From Fidelibacterota bacterium (GTDB lineage Bacteria; Marinisomatota; Marinisomatia; Marinisomatales; TCS55): a stretch of 52,777 nt of DNA. The stretch spans positions 1-52,777 of the forward strand of contig SCKQ01000010.1 of NCBI GenBank assembly GCA_004124535.1. The letters run 5' to 3'. Positions 29,289 through 37,503 of the stretch are shown piece by piece. Every line of letters starts with the position of its first letter. Position 1 is the stretch's first letter. The notes under the pieces are model-generated. The model ran no database searches. It had not been told where the DNA came from and saw only the letters and a program-made list of their open reading frames with translations. Both the position numbers and the translations under genes were made by a program.

Positions 29289-30988
29289 GCGTGGCTGTCC
29301 ATTTTTTTAAGCAATTTTCCCGCCGTTCCGGCGATATCTTGATCCGTCATTGTTTCGGGTGAATAACGCCCGGCATCGCAATCCTTTAATAATTGTATTA
29401 ATTCCTCTAATTCTTCCGGTGGTATAATTCCGTTTAATTCCTGCTCAACAAAAAGGGGATCCATTTTATCCGTTTTCAACTGCCAGCGTTCCTTCAAATA
29501 TGTGTAAACAGTGAAAGCAACATTTTCAATACTGGATTGCGTTTGCAGTGACTTTAATGCTCGTTTTAATGCTCTGTGGGACATGCGCTGGCCGGTGGTG
29601 GCAATGCGCTGCTGCTGATAGCGAGTAAATGTAACGGGAGCTAAAAAGAGTCCGGCTGCCAAAATATAGCTGGTCCAAACCCAGATAGGAATGCCTCTGC
29701 TGCCCCGCTCGATCCATGACCGCGGTGAAGTCACGTTGTAATGAATGTCCTGGCCTAGCAGTGCGATCTCTTCTTTGGTGAATCCTGATGTACCGGACGT
29801 AAGTTGATCTTTTGCCGGGGAAATGTTCAATTCAACAGAACGGGAACTGATGGAATGAAATTGTTCGTCTTTGGGATTAAAATATGCCAATTCAATGCGC
29901 GGTAAAAATACTTTACCGGCCTGACGTGGAATAAGAATGTATTCCCATTTCATATTACCGGTGAATTGATCCCAAAGTTGTTTCTGTTCGAAGGATGCTG
30001 TGGGTGGGAAAACTTCCATCGTTTCCGGGAAATCCAACTTTGGCAGGCTGAACATATTCAAATTTCCCGTGCCTTGCAATTCTACATAATAAGTCACCGC
30101 TTCATTGGCCTTGACCTTATCGGTATCTACGGATGCAGCAAGCTTGAATTCACCCACTGCACCGGTGAAGTTTGCTGGTTGACCGGCAGGATAAGGTTTT
30201 ACACGAATTTTTCTCGATTCAGTACGCAGCACCTTTTGTACAGTTTCATTGAAAAAATTATTGAAGAAGGGATCGTCAAATATACTGCGCTGTCTTTTCC
30301 GCTTTTTCTGAATTTGAACATTGCAACGCACCGTCATGGGAGTTAATTCCAACTCGCCTGTTTTCGTGGGGAAAAGCGCCACTTTATACAGCGTCGCTAC
30401 ATTATAAAGAACACCATTAATGGTAGTTTGGTTAAACCTTGGAGGGCGCGGGACCGATAATTCTTCTGTCCAGAAACCCACACTCTCCGGATATTTAATA
30501 TCTTCCAGGCTCATTTGCACTCTTGTGTACAATTTATAGGTAACCGTGACCTGCTCGCCGACATACACTTCATCTTGGTCAATTTCCGCCAGTAAAAATA
30601 ATTCATCTTTATTCACGACCTGCCCACTTCCTTTTACATTCATGCGAATGGGCTTTGTTTTCAGCTTTTTCCCATCAACAGTCACAGTTAAAGCGGGTAT
30701 TGTCAATTGTCCTTTTTGATTGGGCACCAGCGTCCAGGTAAGCGTTTTGCTGGAGGTGGCTTTGCCATTGATCCATTGGTAGCTGGTTTGCTGGGCAGGA
30801 CCGCTGATTATGGTAAAATTTTTCTCCAATGGCGCCAGGTTTATGCGGGGCATATTATTCGCGTCTTTGGCTTCGATTTTAAACGTAAAGGTCTCGTTCA
30901 CCGCCAGTTGATTCACATCTACGGACGCTGTCACAGACTGTCCGGATACTAATTGAAATAATAAAATGATTGAGAAAAAGACCCGCAT
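29285..30988 (-). CDS. batD: BatD oxygen-tolerance family protein
   Basis: The 567-residue protein has a signal peptide, a periplasmic region of repeated immunoglobulin-like beta domains (SVDVNQLAVNETFTFKIEA, EIDQDEVYVGEQVTVTYKL and AASVDTDKVKANEAVTYYVE), and one transmembrane span at about residues 430-448. A cytoplasmic helical tail follows. The repeated 'values over an energy-of-oath' type Ig segments are the hallmark of the BatD family. It overlaps batC by one base (TAATG) and batE by four. It probably scaffolds the BatA/BatB VWA proteins, but that is inferred. Confidence 0.88.
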   Translation of the reverse strand: MRVFFSIILLFQLVSGQSVTASVDVNQLAVNETFTFKIEAKDANNMPRINLAPLEKNFTIISGPAQQTSYQWINGKATSSKTLTWTLVPNQKGQLTIPALTVTVDGKKLKTKPIRMNVKGSGQVVNKDELFLLAEIDQDEVYVGEQVTVTYKLYTRVQMSLEDIKYPESVGFWTEELSVPRPPRFNQTTINGVLYNVATLYKVALFPTKTGELELTPMTVRCNVQIQKKRKRQRSIFDDPFFNNFFNETVQKVLRTESRKIRVKPYPAGQPANFTGAVGEFKLAASVDTDKVKANEAVTYYVELQGTGNLNMFSLPKLDFPETMEVFPPTASFEQKQLWDQFTGNMKWEYILIPRQAGKVFLPRIELAYFNPKDEQFHSISSRSVELNISPAKDQLTSGTSGFTKEEIALLGQDIHYNVTSPRSWIERGSRGIPIWVWTSYILAAGLFLAPVTFTRYQQQRIATTGQRMSHRALKRALKSLQTQSSIENVAFTVYTYLKERWQLKTDKMDPLFVEQELNGIIPPEELEELIQLLKDCDAGRYSPETMTDQDIAGTAGKLLKKMDSHA

Positions 30989-31686
30989 TACCAGTCTTTC
31001 TCCAGTTTTTTAGACGGTACTTTGGCCATCTGTCGCTTTTGATTCACTTTTTCATCCTTTTTCAGGGCGTCTAAAATAGCCTGAGCGTGCTGAAGATCCT
31101 GCTGTTTTTCCGGGTCTTCCTGAGCTAGTTCTTGTTGCTCTTGTTCCTGCTGTTCTCGCTGCTCCTGTTCGCTTTGTTCCAACTGTTGCTGCTCTTGCTG
31201 TTCCTCTTTCTTTTCGCCTTCGTTCTCTTGTTGTTGATCTTCACCTTGTCGTTGCTGCTGGTTTTCTTCACTCTTGCCTTGCTGTTGTTGCTCCTGCTGC
31301 TGCTGATAGCGTAACATTTCGTAATTGTGTTTTGTGTCTTTATCCCCGGGATTTAATTCCAGTGCTTTGCGGTAAAACACCAGTGCTTCCTCATTCATCT
31401 TTTGATTAACCAGGGTATTGGCCATGTTGTAATAGGCCTTGGATCGCAATTCTTTATCTTCTGTTTCCAAGGCCCATTGAAAGGCATCCAGCGCCCCTTG
31501 GAAATCCTGCTGCTGAAACGCAGTGGTTCCCAGGCCAAATTGAGCTGCGGCATCCTCATCCTTTTCTTCCAGGATGGATTCGTAATAATGGCGAGCGTGT
31601 TCGTAATCTCCATTCCGGTAGGCCTTCAGGCCGTCGTCCTGGGCAAATACCATTCCTGCAAAGACAAATATAAAGATCTTATACAA
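30988..31686 (-). CDS. batC: BatC-like TPR protein with glutamine/glutamate-rich tail
   Basis: The 232-residue protein has a signal peptide (YKIFIFVFAGMVFAQ) and three TPR units at about residues 16-125. A run of about 80 residues follows that is almost all Gln and Glu (about 125-205), then a basic end. BatC proteins in other FCB bacteria have the same plan. The start is TTG with GGAGG 7 bases upstream, overlapping the batB stop by 8 bases. The tail is low-complexity and likely disordered or coiled-coil. Confidence 0.82.
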   Translation of the reverse strand: MYKIFIFVFAGMVFAQDDGLKAYRNGDYEHARHYYESILEEKDEDAAAQFGLGTTAFQQQDFQGALDAFQWALETEDKELRSKAYYNMANTLVNQKMNEEALVFYRKALELNPGDKDTKHNYEMLRYQQQQEQQQQGKSEENQQQRQGEDQQQENEGEKKEEQQEQQQLEQSEQEQREQQEQEQQELAQEDPEKQQDLQHAQAILDALKKDEKVNQKRQMAKVPSKKLEKDW

Positions 31687-32521
31687 TTCGTCCCCTCCAA
31701 GTGCTTTCTTCTTTTTTTCGTGTAGGCAGTATTATACTCACACATAAGAACAGAAATGAAAGAAATGCGAATGACTGGTAGCGGTCCTCGAATTCAGCAT
31801 AAACATGGGACTGGATGGTGCGCTTTTCCATGGTATCAATGGCATTCATGATTTCCCGATGACTGGCAGCACGGTTGTCAAAACGGACAAATACGCCATC
31901 ACCGGCGCGGGCAATATCCCGGAGCAAGCCTTCGTTCAAAACAGACGTAACGAGAATTCCCTGGCGGTCCCGCTTATATTCCCGGGAACCATCCTTTTCG
32001 ATGAGAGGAATCAGCGAGCCGGTTTCAGTACCCACACCGACAGTATGGATAATCATACCTTGGTTGCTGGCCGTTTCCGCCAAACTGATAGCCGTTCCTT
32101 CGTGGTCCTCACCGTCCGTCACCAGAACGAAAACTTTATAATGCTCGCTCTCCTCGGTAAATGCCGACAATCCTGTTTTAATAGCCGTGCTCAAGTCCGT
32201 TCCTTGAGTTGGGATTAATTTTGTATCGATACCGTCCAAAAATAATTGGGCTGCTTCATAATCGGTGGTGAGAGGTAAATATAAATGACTGGAGCCGGCA
32301 AAGACCACCAACGCCACTCGGTCGCCTTTCAGCTTACGGATCATTTGGCTAATCTCAAACTTGGCTTTTTCCAGTCGATTGGGTTTCACATCTTCTGCGT
32401 CCATGCTCTGGGATACATCTATGGCAAAGACAAGGTCGACACCTTTCCGCTCCACAGGTGCCAAGCGCGTACCGATCTGGGGTCCGGAAGCGGCAAAAAC
32501 CAATAATATTAGCCCATACAC
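31679..32521 (-). CDS. batB: BatB-like VWA protein, part downstream of an in-frame stop
   Basis: This open frame of 280 residues contains one hydrophobic span (about 2-12) and a von Willebrand A domain with the MIDAS motif DVSQS near residue 35. The threonine and aspartate metal ligands are in TQGTDLSTAI and LVTDGEDHEG. A C-terminal membrane span follows. Normal BatB proteins carry an additional N-terminal span. That missing part is present just upstream in the same frame, but separated by a TAA at 32618-32620. The GTG used here as start has only a weak AGG upstream. The gene may be a pseudogene, a readthrough case, a truncated functional protein or a sequencing error. Confidence 0.8.
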   Translation of the reverse strand: MYGLILLVFAASGPQIGTRLAPVERKGVDLVFAIDVSQSMDAEDVKPNRLEKAKFEISQMIRKLKGDRVALVVFAGSSHLYLPLTTDYEAAQLFLDGIDTKLIPTQGTDLSTAIKTGLSAFTEESEHYKVFVLVTDGEDHEGTAISLAETASNQGMIIHTVGVGTETGSLIPLIEKDGSREYKRDRQGILVTSVLNEGLLRDIARAGDGVFVRFDNRAASHREIMNAIDTMEKRTIQSHVYAEFEDRYQSFAFLSFLFLCVSIILPTRKKEESTWRGRIV

Positions 32522-32617
32522 GCCTAAACGCTTTTGCCAGCGAATTCGACCAAAATCAACCCGCTGAAATAGATTCTCCTCGAGAGCGCCGTCAATTTGG
32601 CTGAACAGTGAGTTGTA

Positions 32618-32704
32618 TTATATTTGTCGGACAGTCCACGTTAACCACATGAGCAAGAGTGGAACATAAAGCAATAGAATGAATGGAAAACGAAAATGAA
32701 TCAC
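32618..32704 (-). pseudogene. batB: N-terminal piece of batB ending at an in-frame TAA
   Basis: A GTG at 32704 overlaps the batA stop as GTGA and starts a frame reading IHFRFPFILLLYVPLLLMW and onward, 28 codons, which is the first membrane span expected of BatB. TAA follows. The same frame continues after the stop without another stop (YNSLFSQIDGALEENLFQRV) into the VWA protein. A single base change would restore a full gene of about 341 codons. No frameshift is needed to explain it. Confidence 0.75.
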
Positions 32705-33672
32705 GTTCGTCTCCGAAAAACCGATCGGTCTAGTGTTTCATAACACAATCCCAGCATCAAAGCGGGAATGAGGAGCCAGCCGAAAAGCTCTTTGTATTGG
32801 GTATATTCCTTCACCTGGATCTCGGTTTTTTCCAATTCATCAATTTCATCATAAATATTCACCAGCATATTCTCATCGGTGGCCCGGAAATATTTCCCCC
32901 CGGTGCGATCGGCAATAGCTCTCAACGTTTTCTCATCGATCTCATTACGGATATAACCTCTATTGGGAATAAAAGACACGGACTGGTTTGTTCCGGCGCC
33001 GATGGTATAAATACGAATATCAAACTGGCTGGCCAAATCAGCAGCTGTAAGCGGATCCAATTCCCCGGCATTATTACTGCCATCAGACAGGAGAATCATA
33101 ACCTTGCTCTCGGCTTCGCTGAAGCGGAGACGATTGGTCGCATTGGCAATCGCCATACCGATGGCAGTTCCGTCAACTTCCCTGTCGGCAATGCGTACAT
33201 CTTTCAGCAAATTCTGCAATACATTCTTATCCACCGTCAGGGGACATTGAATGAATGATTCCCCGGCAAAGACCAAGAGTCCAATACGGTCCTCTTCCCT
33301 GTTCTGGATGAAGGTCTTTGCAGTGCGCTTTACTGCTTCCAAGCGATTGGGATTAAAGTCCTCCGCCAGCATGGAACTGGATATATCCAGCACCATAATC
33401 ATATCTACAACCTGCACATTTTTTTCCTGGATACTTTCTACAATCCTTGGTCGTGCAAGAGCAATTATTATTAAAGATACAGTTATAACTTTAAGAATAT
33501 TAATAAATAGAATTTTGGCATTTCCCCGCTTGCGAAATGCATCCGGGATCAACTGTAATGATGCAATACGCATGGTGCCTTCATGTTTCCAGCCTTGTCG
33601 TTTTTGCCAAATGAAATAAGCTGGGATAATGAGTAATCCCAATAGAATCCATGGATGTTCAAAAAATATCAT
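32701..33672 (-). CDS. batA: BatA VWA-domain membrane protein
   Basis: The 323-residue protein has two N-terminal membrane spans (about 8-23 and 55-72) and a VWA domain with MIDAS motif DISSS at residues 96-100. The TAIG ligand region and a LSDGSNNAG loop follow, and a last span lies near the C-terminus. It is the first gene of the bat group; an AAGG sequence precedes the ATG. The moxR and DUF58 genes that often precede batA in other genomes are absent; tatA lies upstream instead, across a 104-base gap. Confidence 0.9.
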   Translation of the reverse strand: MIFFEHPWILLGLLIIPAYFIWQKRQGWKHEGTMRIASLQLIPDAFRKRGNAKILFINILKVITVSLIIIALARPRIVESIQEKNVQVVDMIMVLDISSSMLAEDFNPNRLEAVKRTAKTFIQNREEDRIGLLVFAGESFIQCPLTVDKNVLQNLLKDVRIADREVDGTAIGMAIANATNRLRFSEAESKVMILLSDGSNNAGELDPLTAADLASQFDIRIYTIGAGTNQSVSFIPNRGYIRNEIDEKTLRAIADRTGGKYFRATDENMLVNIYDEIDELEKTEIQVKEYTQYKELFGWLLIPALMLGLCYETLDRSVFRRRT

Positions 33673-33776
33673 TATACCTTGTTACGCATACCGATATGAA
33701 ATTCTATACGCAAGTGGATAAGAATTGTTTCTAATCGTGAAATAACGGACGAATGCCCGTAATAAGAATTTAATTA

Positions 33777-33986
33777 CTAGTTTTCGTTATCATCTTCTAC
33801 TGAAGAAGCGGCATCTTCAATTTCCCGCTTCACTTCATCGGCGCCGGCCTTGAATTCCTTCGAAGCCTTACCCAATGAACGAGCCAATTCCGGCAGTTTC
33901 TTGGCGCCGAATAGTAATAAAACAACCAAAAGGATAAGCAGTAATTCCCAATAACCAAAGGCTGCTTGAATTAATGTGTACTCCAT
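33777..33986 (-). CDS. tatA: Sec-independent translocase subunit TatA
   Basis: TatA forms the pore-like part of the twin-arginine export pathway for folded proteins. The 69-residue protein has one N-terminal span (about 12-28), the conserved FGAKKLPELARSLGKA hinge and amphipathic helix, and an acidic tail. A CGGAGA sequence precedes the ATG. No tatC or tatB is in the window, so partners lie elsewhere. It could be called TatA or TatE; they are not separable here. Confidence 0.93.
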   Translation of the reverse strand: MEYTLIQAAFGYWELLLILLVVLLLFGAKKLPELARSLGKASKEFKAGADEVKREIEDAASSVEDDNEN

Positions 33987-34031
33987 AAAAATCTCCGTTT
34001 TATAAAATTTTATCCCTGAAATTTACAACAC

Positions 34032-34319
34032 TCATCTTAAATATCGCAGGAAGTAGTATGCACCGGCCAAACCGATTATGCTGGTGAAATTCATTTTAAT
34101 GGCTAGCCCGAATTGTATTGTAAACATAATCATATCTAATACGATTACACCATTTTCATGCCCTGCCAAGCTGCCAAGGTCAAAGGATACACTCGTCAGG
34201 AAAAAATCTTTTACAACGCCTTCAGGAAGGATCAATCCTAATAACTCCCCTGTTAACGTACCGGCCATGGCGCCTACAAACAATGTAATTGTAATGAGTG
34301 CTATTGAACGTTTAGCCAT
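34032..34319 (-). CDS. DUF4321-like small membrane protein
   Basis: The 95-residue protein has two or three hydrophobic spans: N-terminal residues 5-32, a middle segment around 58-75, and a C-terminal segment. The pattern GELLGLILPEG followed by FDLG and a terminal IGLAGAYYF resembles the DUF4321 family, whose function is unknown. It overlaps the pssA stop by one base (TAATG), suggesting cotranscription with phospholipid genes. I cannot assign a role. Confidence 0.65.
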   Translation of the reverse strand: MAKRSIALITITLFVGAMAGTLTGELLGLILPEGVVKDFFLTSVSFDLGSLAGHENGVIVLDMIMFTIQFGLAIKMNFTSIIGLAGAYYFLRYLR

Positions 34320-35053
34320 TATTTTTGAATGTTGACTTCTTCTTCAAAGCGGTTGTGGTCGATCATCCACTTGACGGTACTCCACAGAACATAAAATGAC
34401 ATGATAGGAAATAGCACAATCCCTTTCCATAAGATGGCGCTGGTTATAAGCAAAACCACGCCGATGAGCTGCAGTGTATTTGACTTGCCCTTTTTAAAAG
34501 ATAAAAGTGGAAATTTTGCAAAGCGTACAGGACTTACCATCATAAAACCTAACGTTACAATCATAGGCAGTGCAATGCGCGGATCACCCATTTCACCAAA
34601 AACCTGATGGTTGAACAACATATAGCTGACAATAATGATTGCATTGATTGGTGTGGGGAGACCAGTGAAAAATGATTTTGGATCATCTTCCTGCATAATA
34701 TTGAATCGTGCCAGTCGAATCGTCCCAAATAATAATGGCGTAAAAGCGATCAAACCGCCAAACAATAGTGGAAGTCCTTCTACATAAACAGTATAGACCA
34801 ATAATGATGGTGCGGCGCAAAATGATACTGTATCCGCAAAGGAATCGAATTCCACGCCAAATTTGGTGGGAATACCCAGCATCCGGGCCAGTTTACCATC
34901 GGCTGCATCACATAAACCGGCAAACAGGATCAGCCAGCCGCCGCGTATGGGGTCACCTTTGATCATCATAACAATACCCATGAACCCCAGAAACATGTTT
35001 ATCACAGTGATGAGATTGGGAATGAATCGACGCTTTTTACCTTTTTGCTTCAT
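34319..35053 (-). CDS. pssA: CDP-diacylglycerol--serine O-phosphatidyltransferase
   Basis: This membrane enzyme makes phosphatidylserine from CDP-diacylglycerol and serine. The CDP-alcohol phosphotransferase motif is complete: CDAADGKLAR, then GVEFDSFAD about eight residues later (about 48-75). Several further membrane spans follow, and the length of 244 residues is normal. I choose the ATG 2 bases after the psd stop over a TTG two codons earlier. Together with psd next to it, this gives the two-step route to phosphatidylethanolamine. Confidence 0.93.
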   Translation of the reverse strand: MKQKGKKRRFIPNLITVINMFLGFMGIVMMIKGDPIRGGWLILFAGLCDAADGKLARMLGIPTKFGVEFDSFADTVSFCAAPSLLVYTVYVEGLPLLFGGLIAFTPLLFGTIRLARFNIMQEDDPKSFFTGLPTPINAIIIVSYMLFNHQVFGEMGDPRIALPMIVTLGFMMVSPVRFAKFPLLSFKKGKSNTLQLIGVVLLITSAILWKGIVLFPIMSFYVLWSTVKWMIDHNRFEEEVNIQK

Positions 35054-35055
35054 AT

Positions 35056-35697
35056 TCAAGGGGAGAAATGACCAATAATGGTCATGCCTCCCGTTACTTT
35101 GTTACCAACCTTAATATTGACTACAGAATTGAAAGGTACGATGAGATCGGTACGAGAGCCAAACATTATAAAACCAAAACGTTCGCCCGTTTTAACTGAT
35201 GAACCTACCTTTGCATAACAATGAATACGTCGAGCAATGATTCCGGCAATCTGCTTAATCTTGATTTTTTGGTTACCGCGGGATAATACAACAATCGCTT
35301 GTTCATTCACATCACTGGCACTATGATTAAAAGCAGCTTTGAATTCACCTTTTTTATAGTCTACACTTTCCACGATTCCGCCAATAGGCATTTTATTGGA
35401 ATGAACATTGAAAACATTTAAAAATATGGATACCTGTTTCGCTTTACCCACTACATCATCATCTACATTTTTGACTAACACAACTTTACCATCGGCTGGT
35501 GCAATGAGGAGATTTTCACCTGTAGGTGTTATGCGTTTTGGATCACGGAAAAAATTGAGGCTGAAAACGAATAGCAACCCGAAAATATAGTAGAACACTT
35601 TCAGGTATGACATTTCATAGCCATACCCCGTGACACCGCAAACAAAGGTAACGACCATGAGCCCTACCAGTATTTTTCTTCCTTCAGGAGCCAGCAT
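35056..35697 (-). CDS. psd: Phosphatidylserine decarboxylase, short form
   Basis: This pyruvoyl enzyme converts phosphatidylserine to phosphatidylethanolamine. The 213-residue protein has two N-terminal spans, the APADGKV segment near residue 65, FNVHSNKMPIGG near residue 100, and a GSR self-cleavage motif (IMFGSRTDLIVP) near residue 180. In this type the serine becomes the pyruvoyl group. It overlaps the htrA stop by one base and is followed by pssA. Confidence 0.94.
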   Translation of the reverse strand: MLAPEGRKILVGLMVVTFVCGVTGYGYEMSYLKVFYYIFGLLFVFSLNFFRDPKRITPTGENLLIAPADGKVVLVKNVDDDVVGKAKQVSIFLNVFNVHSNKMPIGGIVESVDYKKGEFKAAFNHSASDVNEQAIVVLSRGNQKIKIKQIAGIIARRIHCYAKVGSSVKTGERFGFIMFGSRTDLIVPFNSVVNIKVGNKVTGGMTIIGHFSP

Positions 35698-36779
35698 TAT
35701 TGTACTCTCGCCAGGATTATATACTTTGTCAATGTTTTGCCGTCTCTATAGAGCGTAAGCTTAATGCGGTTTCCGGAACGCAGGTCACTTTCTTTAATGA
35801 TCTTTAAAATTTCCCGTGAACTGCTGATCTTCTGTCCATTGACAGCTGAAATAATATCACCGATCTCTACTCCTGCTTTTTCAGCATTGCTGCCTGCTTC
35901 CACTTCCACTACAATAACGCCTTTTGTGAATGGTACGTTCAGATATTCTGCAACTTCAGCAGTCAGTCGTTCAACAGCCAGTCCCGTGGAAAAACTTCTG
36001 TCTACTTTCCCCGAAACTTTTAATTCTTCAGCAATATCTTTTGCCAAATTGATGGGAATGGCGAATCCGATACCAATACTTCCTTCAGTAAATTGAGAGG
36101 CAGTATAAATAAATGTATTTATGCCGATCACTTCCCCCATGCTGTTCACCAATGGTCCGCCGCTGTTTCCGCGGTTGATGGCTGCGTCAGTTTGGATCAT
36201 GTCCTTGTATACCCGGCCTTTTTGAGGACCGAAATCCATATTCACAGCACTGATGATCCCTGCCGTGGCTGTGGGCTGTTTGCTGATATCAAAAAGTCCA
36301 AATGGATTTCCCAGGGCAATGACCCATTCACCAATAATCAGATCGTAGGAATCACCTAAAGTTGCATACGGAAAGTTTCTACCATTCAATTTTAACAGGG
36401 CCAGATCAGTAATATAATCTGTACCAATAATCTCTGCTTCAAATTCCTCACCTCCGGGCAGTGTAACTATCACTTCCGTGGCATTTTCGATGACGTGATA
36501 ATTGGTTAAAACATAACCATCAGGACTGATGACAACACCGGAACCTGAACTATGGACTTCCCTTTTCCGACTGCGTTCAGGGAAGAAAAAATCAAAGAAG
36601 GGGTCGCGGGTGAAAGGATTATAAACATCTTGTATCTGCACAACACTGATGGATGCAACGGCAGGTTCCACAGATTCGATGGCTCGTGTTATAGCAGTAT
36701 GTCGGGAAGCTTCGACCTCCCACTGACCACATAACATGGACACAGTTATAATAATGCTAAAATATATCCGCACCATCAT
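35697..36779 (-). CDS. HtrA/Deg-family serine protease with one PDZ domain
   Basis: This envelope quality-control protease of 360 residues begins with a signal or anchor sequence (VRIYFSIIITVSMLCG). The trypsin-like triad is His95 (LTNYHVIE), Asp125 (ITDLALLKL) and Ser206 (RGNSGGPL). One PDZ domain follows at about 255-350 (EKAGVEIGDIISAVNG). The single PDZ makes it DegS-like in layout, whereas DegP has two. The start is one of two adjacent ATG codons inside the truA 3' end. Confidence 0.93.
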   Translation of the reverse strand: MMVRIYFSIIITVSMLCGQWEVEASRHTAITRAIESVEPAVASISVVQIQDVYNPFTRDPFFDFFFPERSRKREVHSSGSGVVISPDGYVLTNYHVIENATEVIVTLPGGEEFEAEIIGTDYITDLALLKLNGRNFPYATLGDSYDLIIGEWVIALGNPFGLFDISKQPTATAGIISAVNMDFGPQKGRVYKDMIQTDAAINRGNSGGPLVNSMGEVIGINTFIYTASQFTEGSIGIGFAIPINLAKDIAEELKVSGKVDRSFSTGLAVERLTAEVAEYLNVPFTKGVIVVEVEAGSNAEKAGVEIGDIISAVNGQKISSSREILKIIKESDLRSGNRIKLTLYRDGKTLTKYIILARVQ

Positions 36780-37503
36780 ACTCAACTTTTTCTAAAAACA
36801 GTCCCTGGGGTGGTGCTTTGTAAATCTGTACATTTTCCTGAGGATTATTTAATATTTCTTCAAATTCTAATTTGGTCATTTTTTTACGCGTAACTTCAAC
36901 CATCGTCCCAACGAGGTAGCGCACCATGTGGTGTAAAAACCGATTTGCCGCTACCCTGTAATTTACGATTCCACTTTCATTCGACCATTCAGATAAATAA
37001 ATGTTACAGACACGGTTTTCTATTTCAGGATTGAATTTTGAAAATGAAGTGAAATTATGTTCCCCAACTATTTTATCCGCCAGCTCATTGAGACGATTTA
37101 AATCAAGCGGGCCTGTCTGCCAGATTGTATTGCGGTCCAAAATGTATTCATCGGTCCGGCAGTGATATACATACTGCCGTTTAACGGCTGAAAACCTAGC
37201 ATGGAAAACGCCGGAGACAACGGCACAATCGTTTATCCGAATATCTTCCGGTAAATTGCCATTCAGGGCTGGTATTATATCACAAGTGGCCATGTCTGTC
37301 TCCCAATCAAAATGAGCTATCTGCCGCAGTGCGTGGACACCGCTATCCGTTCGGCCTGAACCAATAACATTAATCTTTTCACCTTTAGTTAAAATTGATA
37401 AAGCATTTTCTAATTCTTCCTGAATAGACCGGTCTGACTTTTGCACCTGCCAGCCGTGGTAAGCAGAACCGTCGTATTGTATTTGTATTTTAAATCTGGG
37501 CAA
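36757..37503 (-). CDS. truA: tRNA pseudouridine synthase A
   Basis: TruA converts uridines 38-40 of the anticodon arm to pseudouridine. The 248-residue protein has the catalytic aspartate in GSGRTDSGVHA at about residues 48-58, IQYDGSAYHGWQ at the N-terminus, and RFLHHMVRYLVGT near residue 190. The start appears to be TTG without a clear ribosome-binding sequence, overlapping the end of the EcfT-like gene by 14 bases. Translational coupling may help. Length is normal. Confidence 0.95.
   Translation of the reverse strand: MPRFKIQIQYDGSAYHGWQVQKSDRSIQEELENALSILTKGEKINVIGSGRTDSGVHALRQIAHFDWETDMATCDIIPALNGNLPEDIRINDCAVVSGVFHARFSAVKRQYVYHCRTDEYILDRNTIWQTGPLDLNRLNELADKIVGEHNFTSFSKFNPEIENRVCNIYLSEWSNESGIVNYRVAANRFLHHMVRYLVGTMVEVTRKKMTKLEFEEILNNPQENVQIYKAPPQGLFLEKVEYDGADIF

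Noticed and set aside
31132..31314. Leucine-rich plus-strand frame
   Set aside because: It is the antisense reading of the Gln/Glu tract of batC; leucine codons arise from the reversed CAG/GAG repeats.
32618..32620. Selenocysteine or pyrrolysine insertion as explanation for the batB stop
   Set aside because: The codon is TAA; selenocysteine uses TGA and pyrrolysine uses TAG.
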